Shown one piece after another: positions 16,239-25,077 of a stretch of 48,680 nt of DNA. Under the pieces are notes generated by a model that worked only from the letters and a program-made list of their open reading frames with translations, searched no databases and was not told where the DNA came from. The stretch lies in the NCBI GenBank assembly GCA_025454925.1, contig JALONM010000024.1, positions 1 through 48,680 on the forward strand, written 5' to 3'. This DNA is from Cytophagaceae bacterium (lineage in GTDB: Bacteria > Bacteroidota > Bacteroidia > Cytophagales > Cytophagaceae). The number at the start of each line of letters is the position of its first letter. Within the stretch, counting starts at the first letter, position 1. Position numbers and translations under genes: made by a program.

Positions 16239-17513
16239 ATGATAGAGAATTTTAAAGTTGTATCGGTAAGTTTCAAAACAGCCTCCATCCGGCAGCGCGA
16301 AATGCTGTCCTTGCAAGAGGCAGGAGCCAAGCAGTTATTGCATACCTTAAAGGAAACCTTTGATTTGAGCGAACTCCTGGTGGTTTCTACCTGCAACCGT
16401 ACCGAAATCTATTATTCATCCGACAGCGATTTAAGTCGATCCATCCTTCAGCTCTTATGCCTGCAAAAAGGTGTTGCAGAGTTCGAGCCCTTCGTATCAC
16501 TGGCGCTTGTCATCAACGATCATCACCAAGCAGTGGAGCATTTGTTCCGCGTGTCCATTGGTTTAGAGTCTCAAGTAGTAGGCGATATTCAGATAATCAA
16601 TCAGGTAAAACATGCCTATCAATGGTCCGCAGATTTAAACATGGCAGGACCATTTTTACATCGTTTGCTCCATACCATTTTCTTTACCAATAAAAAAGTA
16701 GTTCAGGAAACCTCGTTTCGAGATGGAGCCGCTTCCGTTTCTTACGCTACCGTAGAGCTGGCAGAACAGCTCACAGCGGATCTGGCAGAACCCAAAGCCT
16801 TGGTTATCGGGCTTGGCGAAATGGGTGCCGATGTGTGCAGAAACCTGGTGGATTCGCACATCAAGAACGTTACCCTCACCAACCGCACTCCCCAACGCGC
16901 CAACGACCTGGCTCAGGAATGTGGCTACAAAACCATTCCATTTGAAGAAGCCTTCGCAGCCATTGCAGACGCTAACCTGGTGATTGTTTCAATTTCCAGA
17001 GAAGAACCTCTGATCACAAAAAACTTTGTTGAATCCCTGGGAAGCTTGAGCTACAAATTTTTTATTGACCTTTCCGTGCCCCGCAGCGTAGATCCTTCCG
17101 TTGAAGAGGTACCGGGTGCCTTGGTATATCATATTGATTCCATACAAAACAAAGCCTCTGAGGCACTGGAAGCGCGTATGGCCTGCATTCCTCAAGTAGA
17201 GCGCATCATAGTGCAGTCGATGGAGGAATTCCATCAGTGGAATAAAGAAATGATGGTTTCTCCTATCATCAACAAACTCAAGAATGCTTTAGAACAAATT
17301 CGCCAGGAAGAACTCAACCGTTATTGCAAGCAACTTTCTTCCGAAGAAGTAAAAAAGGTTGACGTGATCACTCGGAACATGATGCAAAAAATCATCAAGC
17401 TTCCGGTACTTCAGCTAAAGGCAGCTTGTAAACGAGGAGAAGCCGACACCCTGATCGACGTACTCAACGATCTCTTTGATCTGGAAAAACAATCCGCTGA
17501 GATAAAAGAATAA
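16239..17513 (+). CDS. hemA: Glutamyl-tRNA reductase HemA
   Basis: A 424-residue enzyme that reduces glutamyl-tRNA to glutamate-1-semialdehyde, the first committed step of haem and siroheme synthesis. The catalytic cysteine is Cys52 in VSTCNRTEIYY. The NADPH-binding domain carries VIGLGEMGADV at about residue 188, and the C-terminal helical dimerisation domain is complete. VFRVSIGLESQVVGDIQI-like substrate-domain sequence is present at about residues 103-121. Length is normal for the family. It stands alone, without hemC, hemD or hemE downstream. Being next to the nitrate island fits a need for siroheme, though the nitrite reductase is not here. Confidence 0.95.
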   Translation: MIENFKVVSVSFKTASIRQREMLSLQEAGAKQLLHTLKETFDLSELLVVSTCNRTEIYYSSDSDLSRSILQLLCLQKGVAEFEPFVSLALVINDHHQAVEHLFRVSIGLESQVVGDIQIINQVKHAYQWSADLNMAGPFLHRLLHTIFFTNKKVVQETSFRDGAASVSYATVELAEQLTADLAEPKALVIGLGEMGADVCRNLVDSHIKNVTLTNRTPQRANDLAQECGYKTIPFEEAFAAIADANLVIVSISREEPLITKNFVESLGSLSYKFFIDLSVPRSVDPSVEEVPGALVYHIDSIQNKASEALEARMACIPQVERIIVQSMEEFHQWNKEMMVSPIINKLKNALEQIRQEELNRYCKQLSSEEVKKVDVITRNMMQKIIKLPVLQLKAACKRGEADTLIDVLNDLFDLEKQSAEIKE

Positions 17514-17814
17514 TCTCAATTCCTGTACTTGTATTATATTTTGTCCATTCGATTGCTGTTTTACAGGAATTACTTTCGAGTCATTTTCTGTTTTCTGAAA
17601 GTTTATAAAACGTTAAAATTTTTTCTTCGTATAAGAAGTATAAATTTCTATTAATCTAATATGTCTTTTTGAAGAACATAATGATTTGGAGTAGTAATAG
17701 TTTAATTTTTAATTAGTAAAGTTAAATAAATACACTTCATTTATTAGATTAGTGATATTTAGAATTAATAAAATAATATTTTACTTTTGATTTAGAATTC
17801 TAAAACCAAAACCC
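17514..17814. other. AT-rich intergenic region
   Basis: About 300 very AT-rich bases with no gene. The only recognisable signal is the -7 box at 17782. No obvious terminator for hemA was found. Confidence 0.5.
17782..17789 (+). promoter_or_regulatory. Bacteroidota -7 box (TACTTTTG) of the small T9SS protein gene
   Basis: Perfect TAnnTTTG match, 25 bases before the ATG at 17815, in very AT-rich DNA. Confidence 0.5.
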
Positions 17815-18663
17815 ATGAAAAAAATTTTACTCGCACTTTCTTTGTTTGTTGCCCAATTTGCTTGGTCTCAAACTGTAACGACTTATTGTCCTGATTTTAC
17901 TTCTACCATCAGTAAATATCAGCCTACTGCTACCGATTTGAATTACTCTGTCAATAACGGGGAATTAACATTAACGTTTACCAATTACGCTTTCTGGGGA
18001 ACAGAAGTAAAAGTTGATTTCCCATCAGTGGTAGACTTGTCTGGTCAAACAACAACAGGAATCATTTCTTATACTGTTGATGCCAGCAATATAGTGGTTA
18101 ATGGAACCGGTGATTGTTCTGCTGCAAATTATATCTCGTTAGGTGTTAGTTTGTATGACGATCAAACCCGCTATTCTGGTGGTACTGCTTCAGAGGGGTA
18201 TTATACTACCGATCAGAGTGGTGCCAACAACTTGGTAACCGGTGGCAATGGATTTACAGCTGTTACTACCAAAGGGATTTCATTCAAGGCCGCTTCCGCA
18301 GGCTATGCTAATTGTACTGCTTCCAATATTTCAGGAACAGTAGTTATTAGAAATCTTAAAATCGGTACAGGAAACTGCGTGGCAAACATCTTTGGTGCTC
18401 AGAAATCTTCTACTTCTACCATTACACTTGCTCCGAACCCTGCTTCCGATGAGGTTGCAGTAAGTTTGTCTTTGGACACTCCATCCGATGTTAAAATCGT
18501 TGTTTCCGACCTTATGGGTAAAGAGATGACTTCCGTTGAATATGCTTCCGTATCGGAACTTTCTAAATCCATCAACGTAAGCAACCTATCAGAGGGTGTA
18601 TACCAAGTTAGTCATTTTGTAAACGGTGTAGTAGCCGGAACCAAAATGTTGGTAGTGAAATAA
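17815..18663 (+). CDS. Secreted T9SS-sorted protein of unknown function
   Basis: A 282-residue protein with a textbook signal peptide (MKKILLALSLFVAQFAWSQ) and a T9SS type A sorting domain over the last ~75 residues (LAPNPASDEVAVSL ... LSEGVYQVSHFVNG ... TKMLVVK). The middle (about residues 20-195) is a beta-rich module with four cysteines that could form two disulfides. It has a pattern of strands like a carbohydrate-binding jelly roll, but I cannot name the family. It should be exported across the outer membrane and either released or attached to the surface. It has its own -7 box and terminator. Confidence 0.8.
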   Translation: MKKILLALSLFVAQFAWSQTVTTYCPDFTSTISKYQPTATDLNYSVNNGELTLTFTNYAFWGTEVKVDFPSVVDLSGQTTTGIISYTVDASNIVVNGTGDCSAANYISLGVSLYDDQTRYSGGTASEGYYTTDQSGANNLVTGGNGFTAVTTKGISFKAASAGYANCTASNISGTVVIRNLKIGTGNCVANIFGAQKSSTSTITLAPNPASDEVAVSLSLDTPSDVKIVVSDLMGKEMTSVEYASVSELSKSINVSNLSEGVYQVSHFVNGVVAGTKMLVVK

Positions 18664-18692
18664 AAACGGGAAAATTTTATTCCGCATTCTAG

Positions 18693-18723
18693 AGCCGCCA
18701 TGCCCAGCATGGTGGCTTTTTTT
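18693..18723 (+). terminator. Rho-independent terminator
   Basis: Eleven-pair stem with one G-U (18693-18703 with 18707-18717), tight 3-base loop, then a seven-T run. It lies 30 bases after the T9SS gene stop. Confidence 0.88.
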
Positions 18724-18745
18724 ATGGTATCCCTCCATTCCTGGT

Positions 18746-18776
18746 TTTGGCCTTCAGGTCAATTCTTTTACCTTTG
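18746..18776 (+). promoter_or_regulatory. Promoter of def (TTTG, 19 bases, TACCTTTG)
   Basis: TTTG at 18746-18749 and TACCTTTG at 18769-18776 match both Bacteroidota sigma boxes at the expected distance. The ATG at 18796 is 19 bases on, giving a very short leader. The promoter starts right after the preceding terminator. Confidence 0.75.
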
Positions 18777-18795
18777 TGGTCCAAGTTAGTATTGT

Positions 18796-19344
18796 ATGAT
18801 ATACCCAATTGTAGCCTACGGAGATCCGGTATTAAAAAAGGCTGCCCAGGAAATTAAAAAAGAGGAGTTCGATCCCAAATTGATCGATGATATGTTTGAG
18901 ACCATGTACAACGCAGGGGGCATTGGTCTGGCGGCGCCTCAAATTGGCAAAAGCATTCGTTTGTTTATTGCAGACGCCTCTCCTCTGGAGGATGAGACGA
19001 TCGCCGATTTTAAAAAGGTATTTATCAATCCAACCATTATTGAAGAGTTTGGTGAAGATTGGGGCTACGAAGAAGGATGCCTCTCCATTCCAGGTATTCG
19101 AGGCGAGGTAATTCGACCCTCTAAATTAAAAATCCATTACTTCGACGAACAATGGAATGAGCATACCCACGAATTTGATGGTATGCCGGCACGCATCATC
19201 CAGCATGAATACGATCATATTGAAGGCGTTTTATTTATTGAATATTTGTCTTCACTTCGGAAGCAACTGCTGAAAACGAAATTACTGAATATCTCCAAAG
19301 GCGATGTGGATACGCGTTATCGCATGAAATTTTCAAAAAAATAG
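18796..19344 (+). CDS. def: Peptide deformylase
   Basis: A 182-residue metalloenzyme that removes the formyl group from nascent proteins. All three motifs are present: GGIGLAAPQIG at about residues 42-52, EEGCLSIP at about 96 with the metal-binding cysteine, and QHEYDH at about 136 with the two metal histidines and the catalytic glutamate. Length is normal. Start and short leader are set by the promoter at 18746. The next gene begins 12 bases after the stop and is probably cotranscribed. Confidence 0.96.
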   Translation: MIYPIVAYGDPVLKKAAQEIKKEEFDPKLIDDMFETMYNAGGIGLAAPQIGKSIRLFIADASPLEDETIADFKKVFINPTIIEEFGEDWGYEEGCLSIPGIRGEVIRPSKLKIHYFDEQWNEHTHEFDGMPARIIQHEYDHIEGVLFIEYLSSLRKQLLKTKLLNISKGDVDTRYRMKFSKK

Positions 19345-19356
19345 ATTTTCCTGTCT

Positions 19357-20208
19357 ATGAAAATCCGAGTAGGTGGAGTTCCCGAGCATTTCAACTATCC
19401 ATGGCAATTGGCCATCGAAACGGGCGTTTTTGGAACCTTGGGGATAGAGGTCCAATGGATCGATTTCCCAGGTGGAACCGGTGCCATGGCAGAGGCTTTA
19501 AAAGCCCAGGAAATTGATATGGCCCTGGCACTTACAGAAGGAATAACTGCGCACATTCTAAACGGAAATCCACTGGTGCTTTGTGGGTTTTATGTTGCTT
19601 CCCCCTTGCAATGGGGAATTCATGTGGCAGCCAACGCAGCCATCAAAGAGTGGTCGGAGACGGAAGGCAAAAGGTTTGCCATTTCCCGAAAATTTAGCGG
19701 TTCTCATCTAATGCCCTATGTGCAGGCATCAAGCACGCAGCATAGTATAAAAGAGGAGCAGTTTGTAGAAGTTGGCAATTTGGCCGGGGCTGAAAAAGCC
19801 TTAACAGAGGGCACCGCCGATGTTTTCTTCTGGGAAAAGTTTACCACGCAGCCCTTCGTAGACAAAGGCGCATTCCGTCGCATAGGCATTTGCCCTACTC
19901 CATGGCCATGCTTTGCCATTGCAGTGCGATCGGATTTTTATCATGCCAACAACCTGCAAGTTCAAACCCTCATTCATACTATTCGGGCTTTTTCTTCTCA
20001 GGAGAAAAGCAAACATGACTATGCCGAGCGCGTAGCCCAATATTATCATCTTCGATTAGATCAAGTGCAGGAATGGCTGCATTCGCTGCACTATGCCAAT
20101 GGTCATGAATCAATGGAAGATGCATTGGAGCTTGTTATTGAAGAATTGAAAAAAACTGGTGTATTGCAACTGCATGCTTCGAGAAAAAATGTAGTCATAA
20201 GAAGCTAA
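19357..20208 (+). CDS. Cytosolic periplasmic-binding-protein-fold protein (NMT1/CA3427-like)
   Basis: A 283-residue protein starting directly with the binding-protein fold (MKIRVGGVPEHFNYPWQLAI ... GIEVQWIDFPGGTGAMAEALKAQEIDMALALTEG) and lacking any signal peptide or lipobox. The pattern matches the NMT1/THI5-like, SsuA-like group. The WEKFTTQPFVDKGAFRRIG and PTPWPCFAIAV segments fit the small family of stand-alone PBP-fold proteins exemplified by Candida albicans CA3427. No permease or ATPase is nearby. It is probably cotranscribed with def. Its ligand is unknown. It could bind or make a thiamine-like or other small molecule in the cytosol, but that is speculation. Confidence 0.7.
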   Translation: MKIRVGGVPEHFNYPWQLAIETGVFGTLGIEVQWIDFPGGTGAMAEALKAQEIDMALALTEGITAHILNGNPLVLCGFYVASPLQWGIHVAANAAIKEWSETEGKRFAISRKFSGSHLMPYVQASSTQHSIKEEQFVEVGNLAGAEKALTEGTADVFFWEKFTTQPFVDKGAFRRIGICPTPWPCFAIAVRSDFYHANNLQVQTLIHTIRAFSSQEKSKHDYAERVAQYYHLRLDQVQEWLHSLHYANGHESMEDALELVIEELKKTGVLQLHASRKNVVIRS

Positions 20209-20332
20209 TTGCTTTTGTTCATCCTAAAATATCGTAACCTAATCTGTGTTGGTTTAAGATTCGTGTTTCTAATCATGTTCTAATCTTTGGCAAATAAGTT
20301 GGAATCCAATTGAACCCCCATCCAATTTGTGT

Positions 20333-21601
20333 ATGAAAAAGATTCATGAATTAGTACTCTTGGTCTGGTGTATTTATTCGACCGCGTACGCTCAACAGTT
20401 TGTAAACCTTTCCTTGCAGTCACGCATTACGCAGGTACAACCCTATTGTGGCATGGTATTCTGGACGGATAATGGAACGGCACTACAAGCACTTGCTAAT
20501 AACGTTCAACTGGAGTTTTCATATTTAATACCTTCCGATATAGTTTCCGATAGTGGTATATACAATTGGTCTGTTGTGGAATCTGTATTAACCCGAGCAG
20601 AAAATAGAGGGCATCAGTGCATACTTCGATTCCGCGACACATATCCAGGTGTCACAAGTCCTTCGGTACCTTTGTATATTCGCTCCCAATCGGGGTATCG
20701 GACACAATTGATGCCAGTAGAAAATAAGCGCACGTATATTCCCGATTGGTCAAGTGTTTCGTATCAGAATTTTCTTTTGGAGTTTTTTGAAAAATTCGCA
20801 CAAAAGTATGACCAGGATCCAAGACTAGCCTATCTGCAAGTAGGTTTTGGTTCCTATGCCGAGTACCATTTGTACAAAGGTCCGTTTGCTGCTGGAAGAA
20901 CATTTCCAACCAAATCCTATCAGGAAACTTTTTTGTCGCACATTCATGCCAAATTTATCAAGACACCTTGGAGTATTTCCATTGATGCTGCCGATAAAAC
21001 TACTACACCGTTTGTTTCAAACCCTTCGCTCAAAAAATTATCCTTTGGTTTGTTTGATGATTCTTTTATGCATCAACAACATTCTTCTACAGATGCCGAA
21101 TACAATCGTGCCTCCTGGTTATTTTTCGGCAAGGATAGATTTTTAAAAAGCCCTTCGGGAGGAGAGTTTAGTTATTATACCAAATACGATCAACAGCATG
21201 CATTGGATCTTCCGGATGGACCGCATGGGCGAAGCTTTGAAAGCTTTGCCGCGCAGTACCACATCACTTATATGATTGGAAACGATCAGTATGAATTTCA
21301 ATCTGCCAATCGCATTACGCAAGCGTCTATGGCCACCGGATACAAATTGAAAGTGACTTCCTATAAAACGAATGGCTTGGTTACAGAAGTGAAAATAAAA
21401 AATACAGGCATTGCTCCCTTGTATCACGATGTGTATCCATGTCTGGGGAACGTCTCTTCTTCCACAAGTCTTAAAGGCTTGTATGGAAACGAAGAGCGTA
21501 CTTGTATCATTCCGTTAGTAGCCAGCGATTCGTTGAAGTTGCAAATGTGTGCTCCCAAATTATTGCCATCTCAACAAATTCAATTCGAAGCCGACTTATA
21601 G
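20333..21601 (+). CDS. Secreted glycoside-hydrolase-like protein (probable DUF4832 type)
   Basis: A 422-residue protein. The ATG at 20333 (not the TTG two codons before) starts a signal peptide MKKIHELVLLVWCIYSTAYAQ. The mature part looks like a TIM-barrel glycosidase: GMVFW, LEFSYLIPSDIV with YNWSVVESVLTRAENRGHQCILRFRDTYPG, a YLQVGFGSYAEYHL strand with the possible acid residue, and W/D-rich loops. A C-terminal beta-sandwich (LKVTSYKTNGLVTEVKIKNTGIAPLYHDVYP) follows. This order resembles DUF4832 proteins. No T9SS domain is present, so it is likely periplasmic. Substrate unknown; no polysaccharide-use locus surrounds it. Confidence 0.6.
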   Translation: MKKIHELVLLVWCIYSTAYAQQFVNLSLQSRITQVQPYCGMVFWTDNGTALQALANNVQLEFSYLIPSDIVSDSGIYNWSVVESVLTRAENRGHQCILRFRDTYPGVTSPSVPLYIRSQSGYRTQLMPVENKRTYIPDWSSVSYQNFLLEFFEKFAQKYDQDPRLAYLQVGFGSYAEYHLYKGPFAAGRTFPTKSYQETFLSHIHAKFIKTPWSISIDAADKTTTPFVSNPSLKKLSFGLFDDSFMHQQHSSTDAEYNRASWLFFGKDRFLKSPSGGEFSYYTKYDQQHALDLPDGPHGRSFESFAAQYHITYMIGNDQYEFQSANRITQASMATGYKLKVTSYKTNGLVTEVKIKNTGIAPLYHDVYPCLGNVSSSTSLKGLYGNEERTCIIPLVASDSLKLQMCAPKLLPSQQIQFEADL

Positions 21602-21689
21602 ATTTTTCTAAACCAATATCCGAGATGTTGATAATAGTAGGGTATGCAGCTACAACTACTTTCTAGCTTTTATTAAGTGTTTCAACCGG

Positions 21690-21854
21690 CTTTTCTCAAT
21701 AGAAGCGAAGCGCATTATTGAGAAAGCTCATGGATCGTAGATCCATGGCCGGTAATCCCGACTAAGAAAATAATTTCTTTTATTCGATTTCTTCTGAAGC
21801 CCTTGATTTTATTAGTCGTTTTTTAATAGAAGAATTTTTATTGAAAAATTAGGG
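21690..21854 (+). repeat. Long dispersed repeat, copy A (second copy inverted at 48440)
   Basis: About 165 bases match 48440-48620 in inverted orientation at roughly 85-90% by eye, with a gap of about 16 bases. Shared blocks include AGAAGCGAAGCGCA, GAGAAAGCTCATGGATC, ATCCATGGCCGGTAATCC and TTCTGAAGCCCTTGATTTTA. The left end folds on itself (CTTTTCTCAAT with ATTGAGAAAG). The centre is the palindrome CATGGATC/GATCCATG. No open frame; a MITE-like non-coding element is the simplest reading. Confidence 0.75.
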
Positions 21855-21875
21855 ATAAACAATAGATTTTATGTT

Positions 21876-22001
21876 GGGCGTGTCCCGTCGTGGCGCCAAA
21901 GGCGCCACTGTGGCCGGGCCTTCGCTTCAAGTCCTCGTGGTGGCGCTTTCAGCGCCATCGCCACTGCGGGCTTTACGCTCTGTCCCTCACGCAAGCGCCC
22001 A
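21876..22001 (+). repeat. GGGCGTG-type structured dispersed repeat, copy 4
   Basis: Starts GGGCGTGTCCC and ends TGTCCCTCACGC plus AAGCGCCCA. GCGTG (21878-21882) pairs with CACGC (21988-21992). TGGGCG (21875-21880) can alternatively pair with CGCCCA (21996-22001). Hairpin A is GTGGCGCC/GGCGCCAC around AAA. Hairpin B is TGGCGCT/AGCGCCA around TTC. Confidence 0.85.
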
Positions 22002-22049
22002 GTTTTTAAATTAAGCCACTGGCCTTTAGCCATAAATGGCTTGCGGTTC

Positions 22050-22087
22050 TAAATAAAAAAATAGCGCCCTCAACAGAAAGGGCGCTA
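22050..22087 (-). terminator. Rho-independent terminator of the Ig-repeat T9SS gene
   Basis: Perfect 9-base stem TAGCGCCCT/AGGGCGCTA (22062-22070 with 22079-22087), 8-base loop. On the minus strand it is followed by a T-rich run (complement of AAATAAAAAAA). It lies 28 bases after the stop at 22115. Confidence 0.88.
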
Positions 22088-22114
22088 CGGGTCTAATTCA
22101 CCTGATTGGTCCTG

Positions 22115-24919
22115 TTAGTCTTTCAGTAATTTTGAAATGTATAATTTACTTTCGCTTCGTATTTCTAAATAATAAACACTTTTTGGCAGATGATGAATGT
22201 CGATACTGGAATAGTGTTGTGCATTTCCTTGTAATACAGTGCTGCCATTTACATTCATAATTTTAAAATGAGCTTCTGAAACTCCTTGTTCCAGCTGAAG
22301 TTGAAACGAATGGTGTACAGGATTTGGGTAAATAGAGGCTTCCATTTCCTCCAGTTCTTCTCCATACCCTCCTTCTTTTATTTCTTCCTGGTCAACAGGC
22401 AGAGTACAACTGCCGGTGCTCAATGCGGTGACGGGAATGCGAAGACATGGATTATTGGGATACGTGAACGAAAGATTTCTGAAATAATTTCTAGGCTCGT
22501 CGGCACTGCCGGTAATTTGGATGGTATTGGTGGCATCAGTACCTGTGAATCCTGAAGATTCGAATCGTAATGGACCCGACACACTGAATCCCATGCGGAA
22601 AACCAGCTTATAATCCCCCATAGCTGGAATGGTCACATTTATTGGAATGGTTACGGTATGCGGAGAAGCAGTGCTTGTGGCAGGTATAGGTCCGGCTATA
22701 AGACTGGACGATCCGACTACTGCATTCGTATTTGTATTGATTACATCCAGTTGGAGGTTAGTAGCGGAAGCCCATTCCTGAACATAAACATTCACAGAGT
22801 TCAATACGACATTGGGTCGTAAGGTTGTAAAGGTTATTCCTTCGGCGTTCGCATCATCGTCAGAAGCGTATGTCGGATAGTTATCAGGGACACCAAACGC
22901 ACTTCCCGGTAGCATGCTCGCATTAGAGGTAGCGGTAGCTTGCACAAAGTACGAAGTGGTGGCGCTGATGGCAGGTGTGGTATAGGTGCTTGAATTGGTA
23001 GCCACTTGTGTGCCTCCGGTAGCAGCTGTAAACCAATTGAAAGGGCCGGTGCCGCTTACGCTAAGGTTTACGGGTATGGCGGGAGGGGCGCAAAAATTGG
23101 CATTATTTGCCGTTACTGCATTGCTGTTGCTTATAATCGCTTCATCAAAAAAGCTACACCCCGCGGTGGCTTGAGTGATATTCAACCGATAAGTACCCGC
23201 AATTCTAGGTGCGTATGAACTGGTAGTAGCTCCGGCTATGGCTACACCGTTCAACAGCCATTGGTATTGAAAGCTTGGGTGGGTTAAGCTAGATGTAAAA
23301 CTAGGAGTATTATTAGTGCAAAGGTTTACGTCCGCACCGATATTGGTAGTCATAATGGTGGTGTTGCTTACTACTACTTCATCAAAAATGGAGCAGCCTG
23401 CTATGGGATGTGTTAAATTGATTCGGTATGTGCCTGGCTCGATAGCAGTATAGGCGGAATTAGTGGCGCCGCTGATATTGGTGCCATCCTTTTGCCATTG
23501 ATAGCTGTAAGCGCTTCCTGTAACACTACTGGTAAAGGCATGTTGGAAATTGCTGGACGTATTAGCACAGATATTTACATCCGATCCGATGGAGGTAGTA
23601 GCTGGGTTAACAAGTACCAAGGCATTATCGCTTGCATTGCAGGAAGCCCTGTTGGGGTGGGTGGCCGTAATGGTGTAGGTGCCGGCTTGTGTAATGGTTC
23701 TGGAACTTCCGGTTCCTGCAATCGGACTTCCGTTGCGTTGCCAGGAATATGAATAACTGGCGCCAGGACTAGCCAGAGTGCTGGACATTGTAAATGAACT
23801 AGCATTCGGATCGCATAGGTTTTGGTTATCGGGACTTAGCACTATGTTGTTGGTAGCAAACACCGTGATGTAATCAGATTTAGCACATCCGGTAGGCTCA
23901 TATACGCACACCCGGTATACACCAGGCGCGGATATGGTGCGTGTATTGGCAGATACAGAATTTAAAATGATAGGAGTTTCTACTCCGCCTGAAACCGAAA
24001 ACCAACTAAATTCGCGGGTAGGAGGGTTGGTGGATACACCGGAATGGAGGGTGAGGTTGGTGTTAACAGTGCAAATACTTACATCAGGACCAAGGTTTGG
24101 AGTAGGTGGATTGGTGGCTCCAGCCACAGCCTGGCATCCATTGGAAAATGAAATATCATCAATCCCGACATCATTACCATTGATGACATTGGCTGTTTGA
24201 TTATAGATACCAATTTTGGCAGAAGCAGCGCCGGCTGGAGATACAGTAGTCACATAGGCCTGCTCCCAGTTGTTTCCTCTACTCGCATCGTTCGGACTAA
24301 ATTGAGAACCTAATTGGAAAACTCCCAGACTAACATTGGAGGAATTGAAATATTCTACCACGAAACGCAATTGCACCCGTTGGGAACCATTACTTACCGG
24401 AGATAAATTAATAAACCATCCTGAAAAATAGTATTGTGAATTAGGCACCACTGCAATGTCTTGTTCCCATAGTATAATTCCTAGACCAGTAGCCGGTCCG
24501 TTTTTAGAATCTATCATCAAGTATTTACCTGTTCCTCCAATTCCTTGAGTATGATCGTATCTTCCGTCCATTTCTGTTAAGAAAGGATGTCCATCATACG
24601 TGAAACCAGTATTACTGCAACGAAATTGACCGAAATAGGAAGCTATATGGTAATAACCATCCGAGGCCCAGGCACAGGTATGATTGCCCCAGGGATCAGC
24701 CAGCACAGCATCCATAAGTGCGGAAGTGGCCGAATTGGTAGCATCGTAAACATAAATCTGGTCAGACGAAAAACTACCAGGACCACTCGGTATAAAGCCT
24801 GATTCGAAATCTCCATTGATTACTGAGTTAACCTGAGGAGTGGTAGTGCATTGTCCCATCATGAGCTTGGAGCTCATCGTTATGCATGGAAGCACAAATA
24901 CGTAGAAAGACCATCTCAT
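22115..24919 (-). CDS. Large T9SS-secreted surface protein with Ig-like repeats
   Basis: A 934-residue protein. A signal peptide (cleavage near MMGQ/C) leads into a beta-sandwich of about 240 residues resembling a carbohydrate-binding or discoidin-like module (VINGDFESG ... GNDVGIDDISFSNGCQ). Four to five Ig-like repeats of about 80 residues follow, each with a line such as SYSYSWQRNGSPIAGTGSS or YSYQWQKDGTNISGATNS and GTYRINLTHP. A further Ig-like repeat with FNWFTAATGGTQV, a second beta module (about residues 680-830) and a T9SS type A sorting domain (IYPNPVHHSFQLQLEQG ... KSVYYLEI) complete it. It is likely an adhesin or matrix protein on the cell surface. The repeats share sequence, so assembly and recombination errors are possible here. 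Confidence 0.85.
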   Translation of the reverse strand: MRWSFYVFVLPCITMSSKLMMGQCTTTPQVNSVINGDFESGFIPSGPGSFSSDQIYVYDATNSATSALMDAVLADPWGNHTCAWASDGYYHIASYFGQFRCSNTGFTYDGHPFLTEMDGRYDHTQGIGGTGKYLMIDSKNGPATGLGIILWEQDIAVVPNSQYYFSGWFINLSPVSNGSQRVQLRFVVEYFNSSNVSLGVFQLGSQFSPNDASRGNNWEQAYVTTVSPAGAASAKIGIYNQTANVINGNDVGIDDISFSNGCQAVAGATNPPTPNLGPDVSICTVNTNLTLHSGVSTNPPTREFSWFSVSGGVETPIILNSVSANTRTISAPGVYRVCVYEPTGCAKSDYITVFATNNIVLSPDNQNLCDPNASSFTMSSTLASPGASYSYSWQRNGSPIAGTGSSRTITQAGTYTITATHPNRASCNASDNALVLVNPATTSIGSDVNICANTSSNFQHAFTSSVTGSAYSYQWQKDGTNISGATNSAYTAIEPGTYRINLTHPIAGCSIFDEVVVSNTTIMTTNIGADVNLCTNNTPSFTSSLTHPSFQYQWLLNGVAIAGATTSSYAPRIAGTYRLNITQATAGCSFFDEAIISNSNAVTANNANFCAPPAIPVNLSVSGTGPFNWFTAATGGTQVATNSSTYTTPAISATTSYFVQATATSNASMLPGSAFGVPDNYPTYASDDDANAEGITFTTLRPNVVLNSVNVYVQEWASATNLQLDVINTNTNAVVGSSSLIAGPIPATSTASPHTVTIPINVTIPAMGDYKLVFRMGFSVSGPLRFESSGFTGTDATNTIQITGSADEPRNYFRNLSFTYPNNPCLRIPVTALSTGSCTLPVDQEEIKEGGYGEELEEMEASIYPNPVHHSFQLQLEQGVSEAHFKIMNVNGSTVLQGNAQHYSSIDIHHLPKSVYYLEIRSESKLYISKLLKD

Positions 24920-24962
24920 AATCAGAATAATTAGACCTAGTCTTAAATACGTATTTTAACTT

Positions 24963-24970
24963 CAAATGTA
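24963..24970 (-). promoter_or_regulatory. Bacteroidota -7 box (TACATTTG) of the Ig-repeat gene
   Basis: Minus-strand TACATTTG, 43 bases before the ATG at 24919. No good -33 TTTG; support is modest. Confidence 0.4.
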
Positions 24971-25077
24971 AGTTTATGTTATATATATTATTTGTTTTGT
25001 TATATTTTAAAGGTTTCTTTTTTGAAACTAGCAATTCGATTTATTACTTTTCAACTGAAGAATTGCTAAATAGACCC

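Larger units (their letters stand above)
21602..22114. other. Convergent intergenic region packed with dispersed repeats
   Basis: About 510 bases between convergent genes. It holds the long inverted-pair repeat (21690-21854), structured repeat copy 4 (21876-22001), a small hairpin (GCCAT/ATGGC near 22029-22040) and the minus-strand terminator at 22062. No gene is seen. Confidence 0.7.

Noticed and set aside
298-22001. GGGCGTG repeats as a CRISPR array or tRNA genes
   Set aside because: Copies are kilobases apart with no regular spacers, and the folds lack the anticodon and T-loop sequences of tRNAs.
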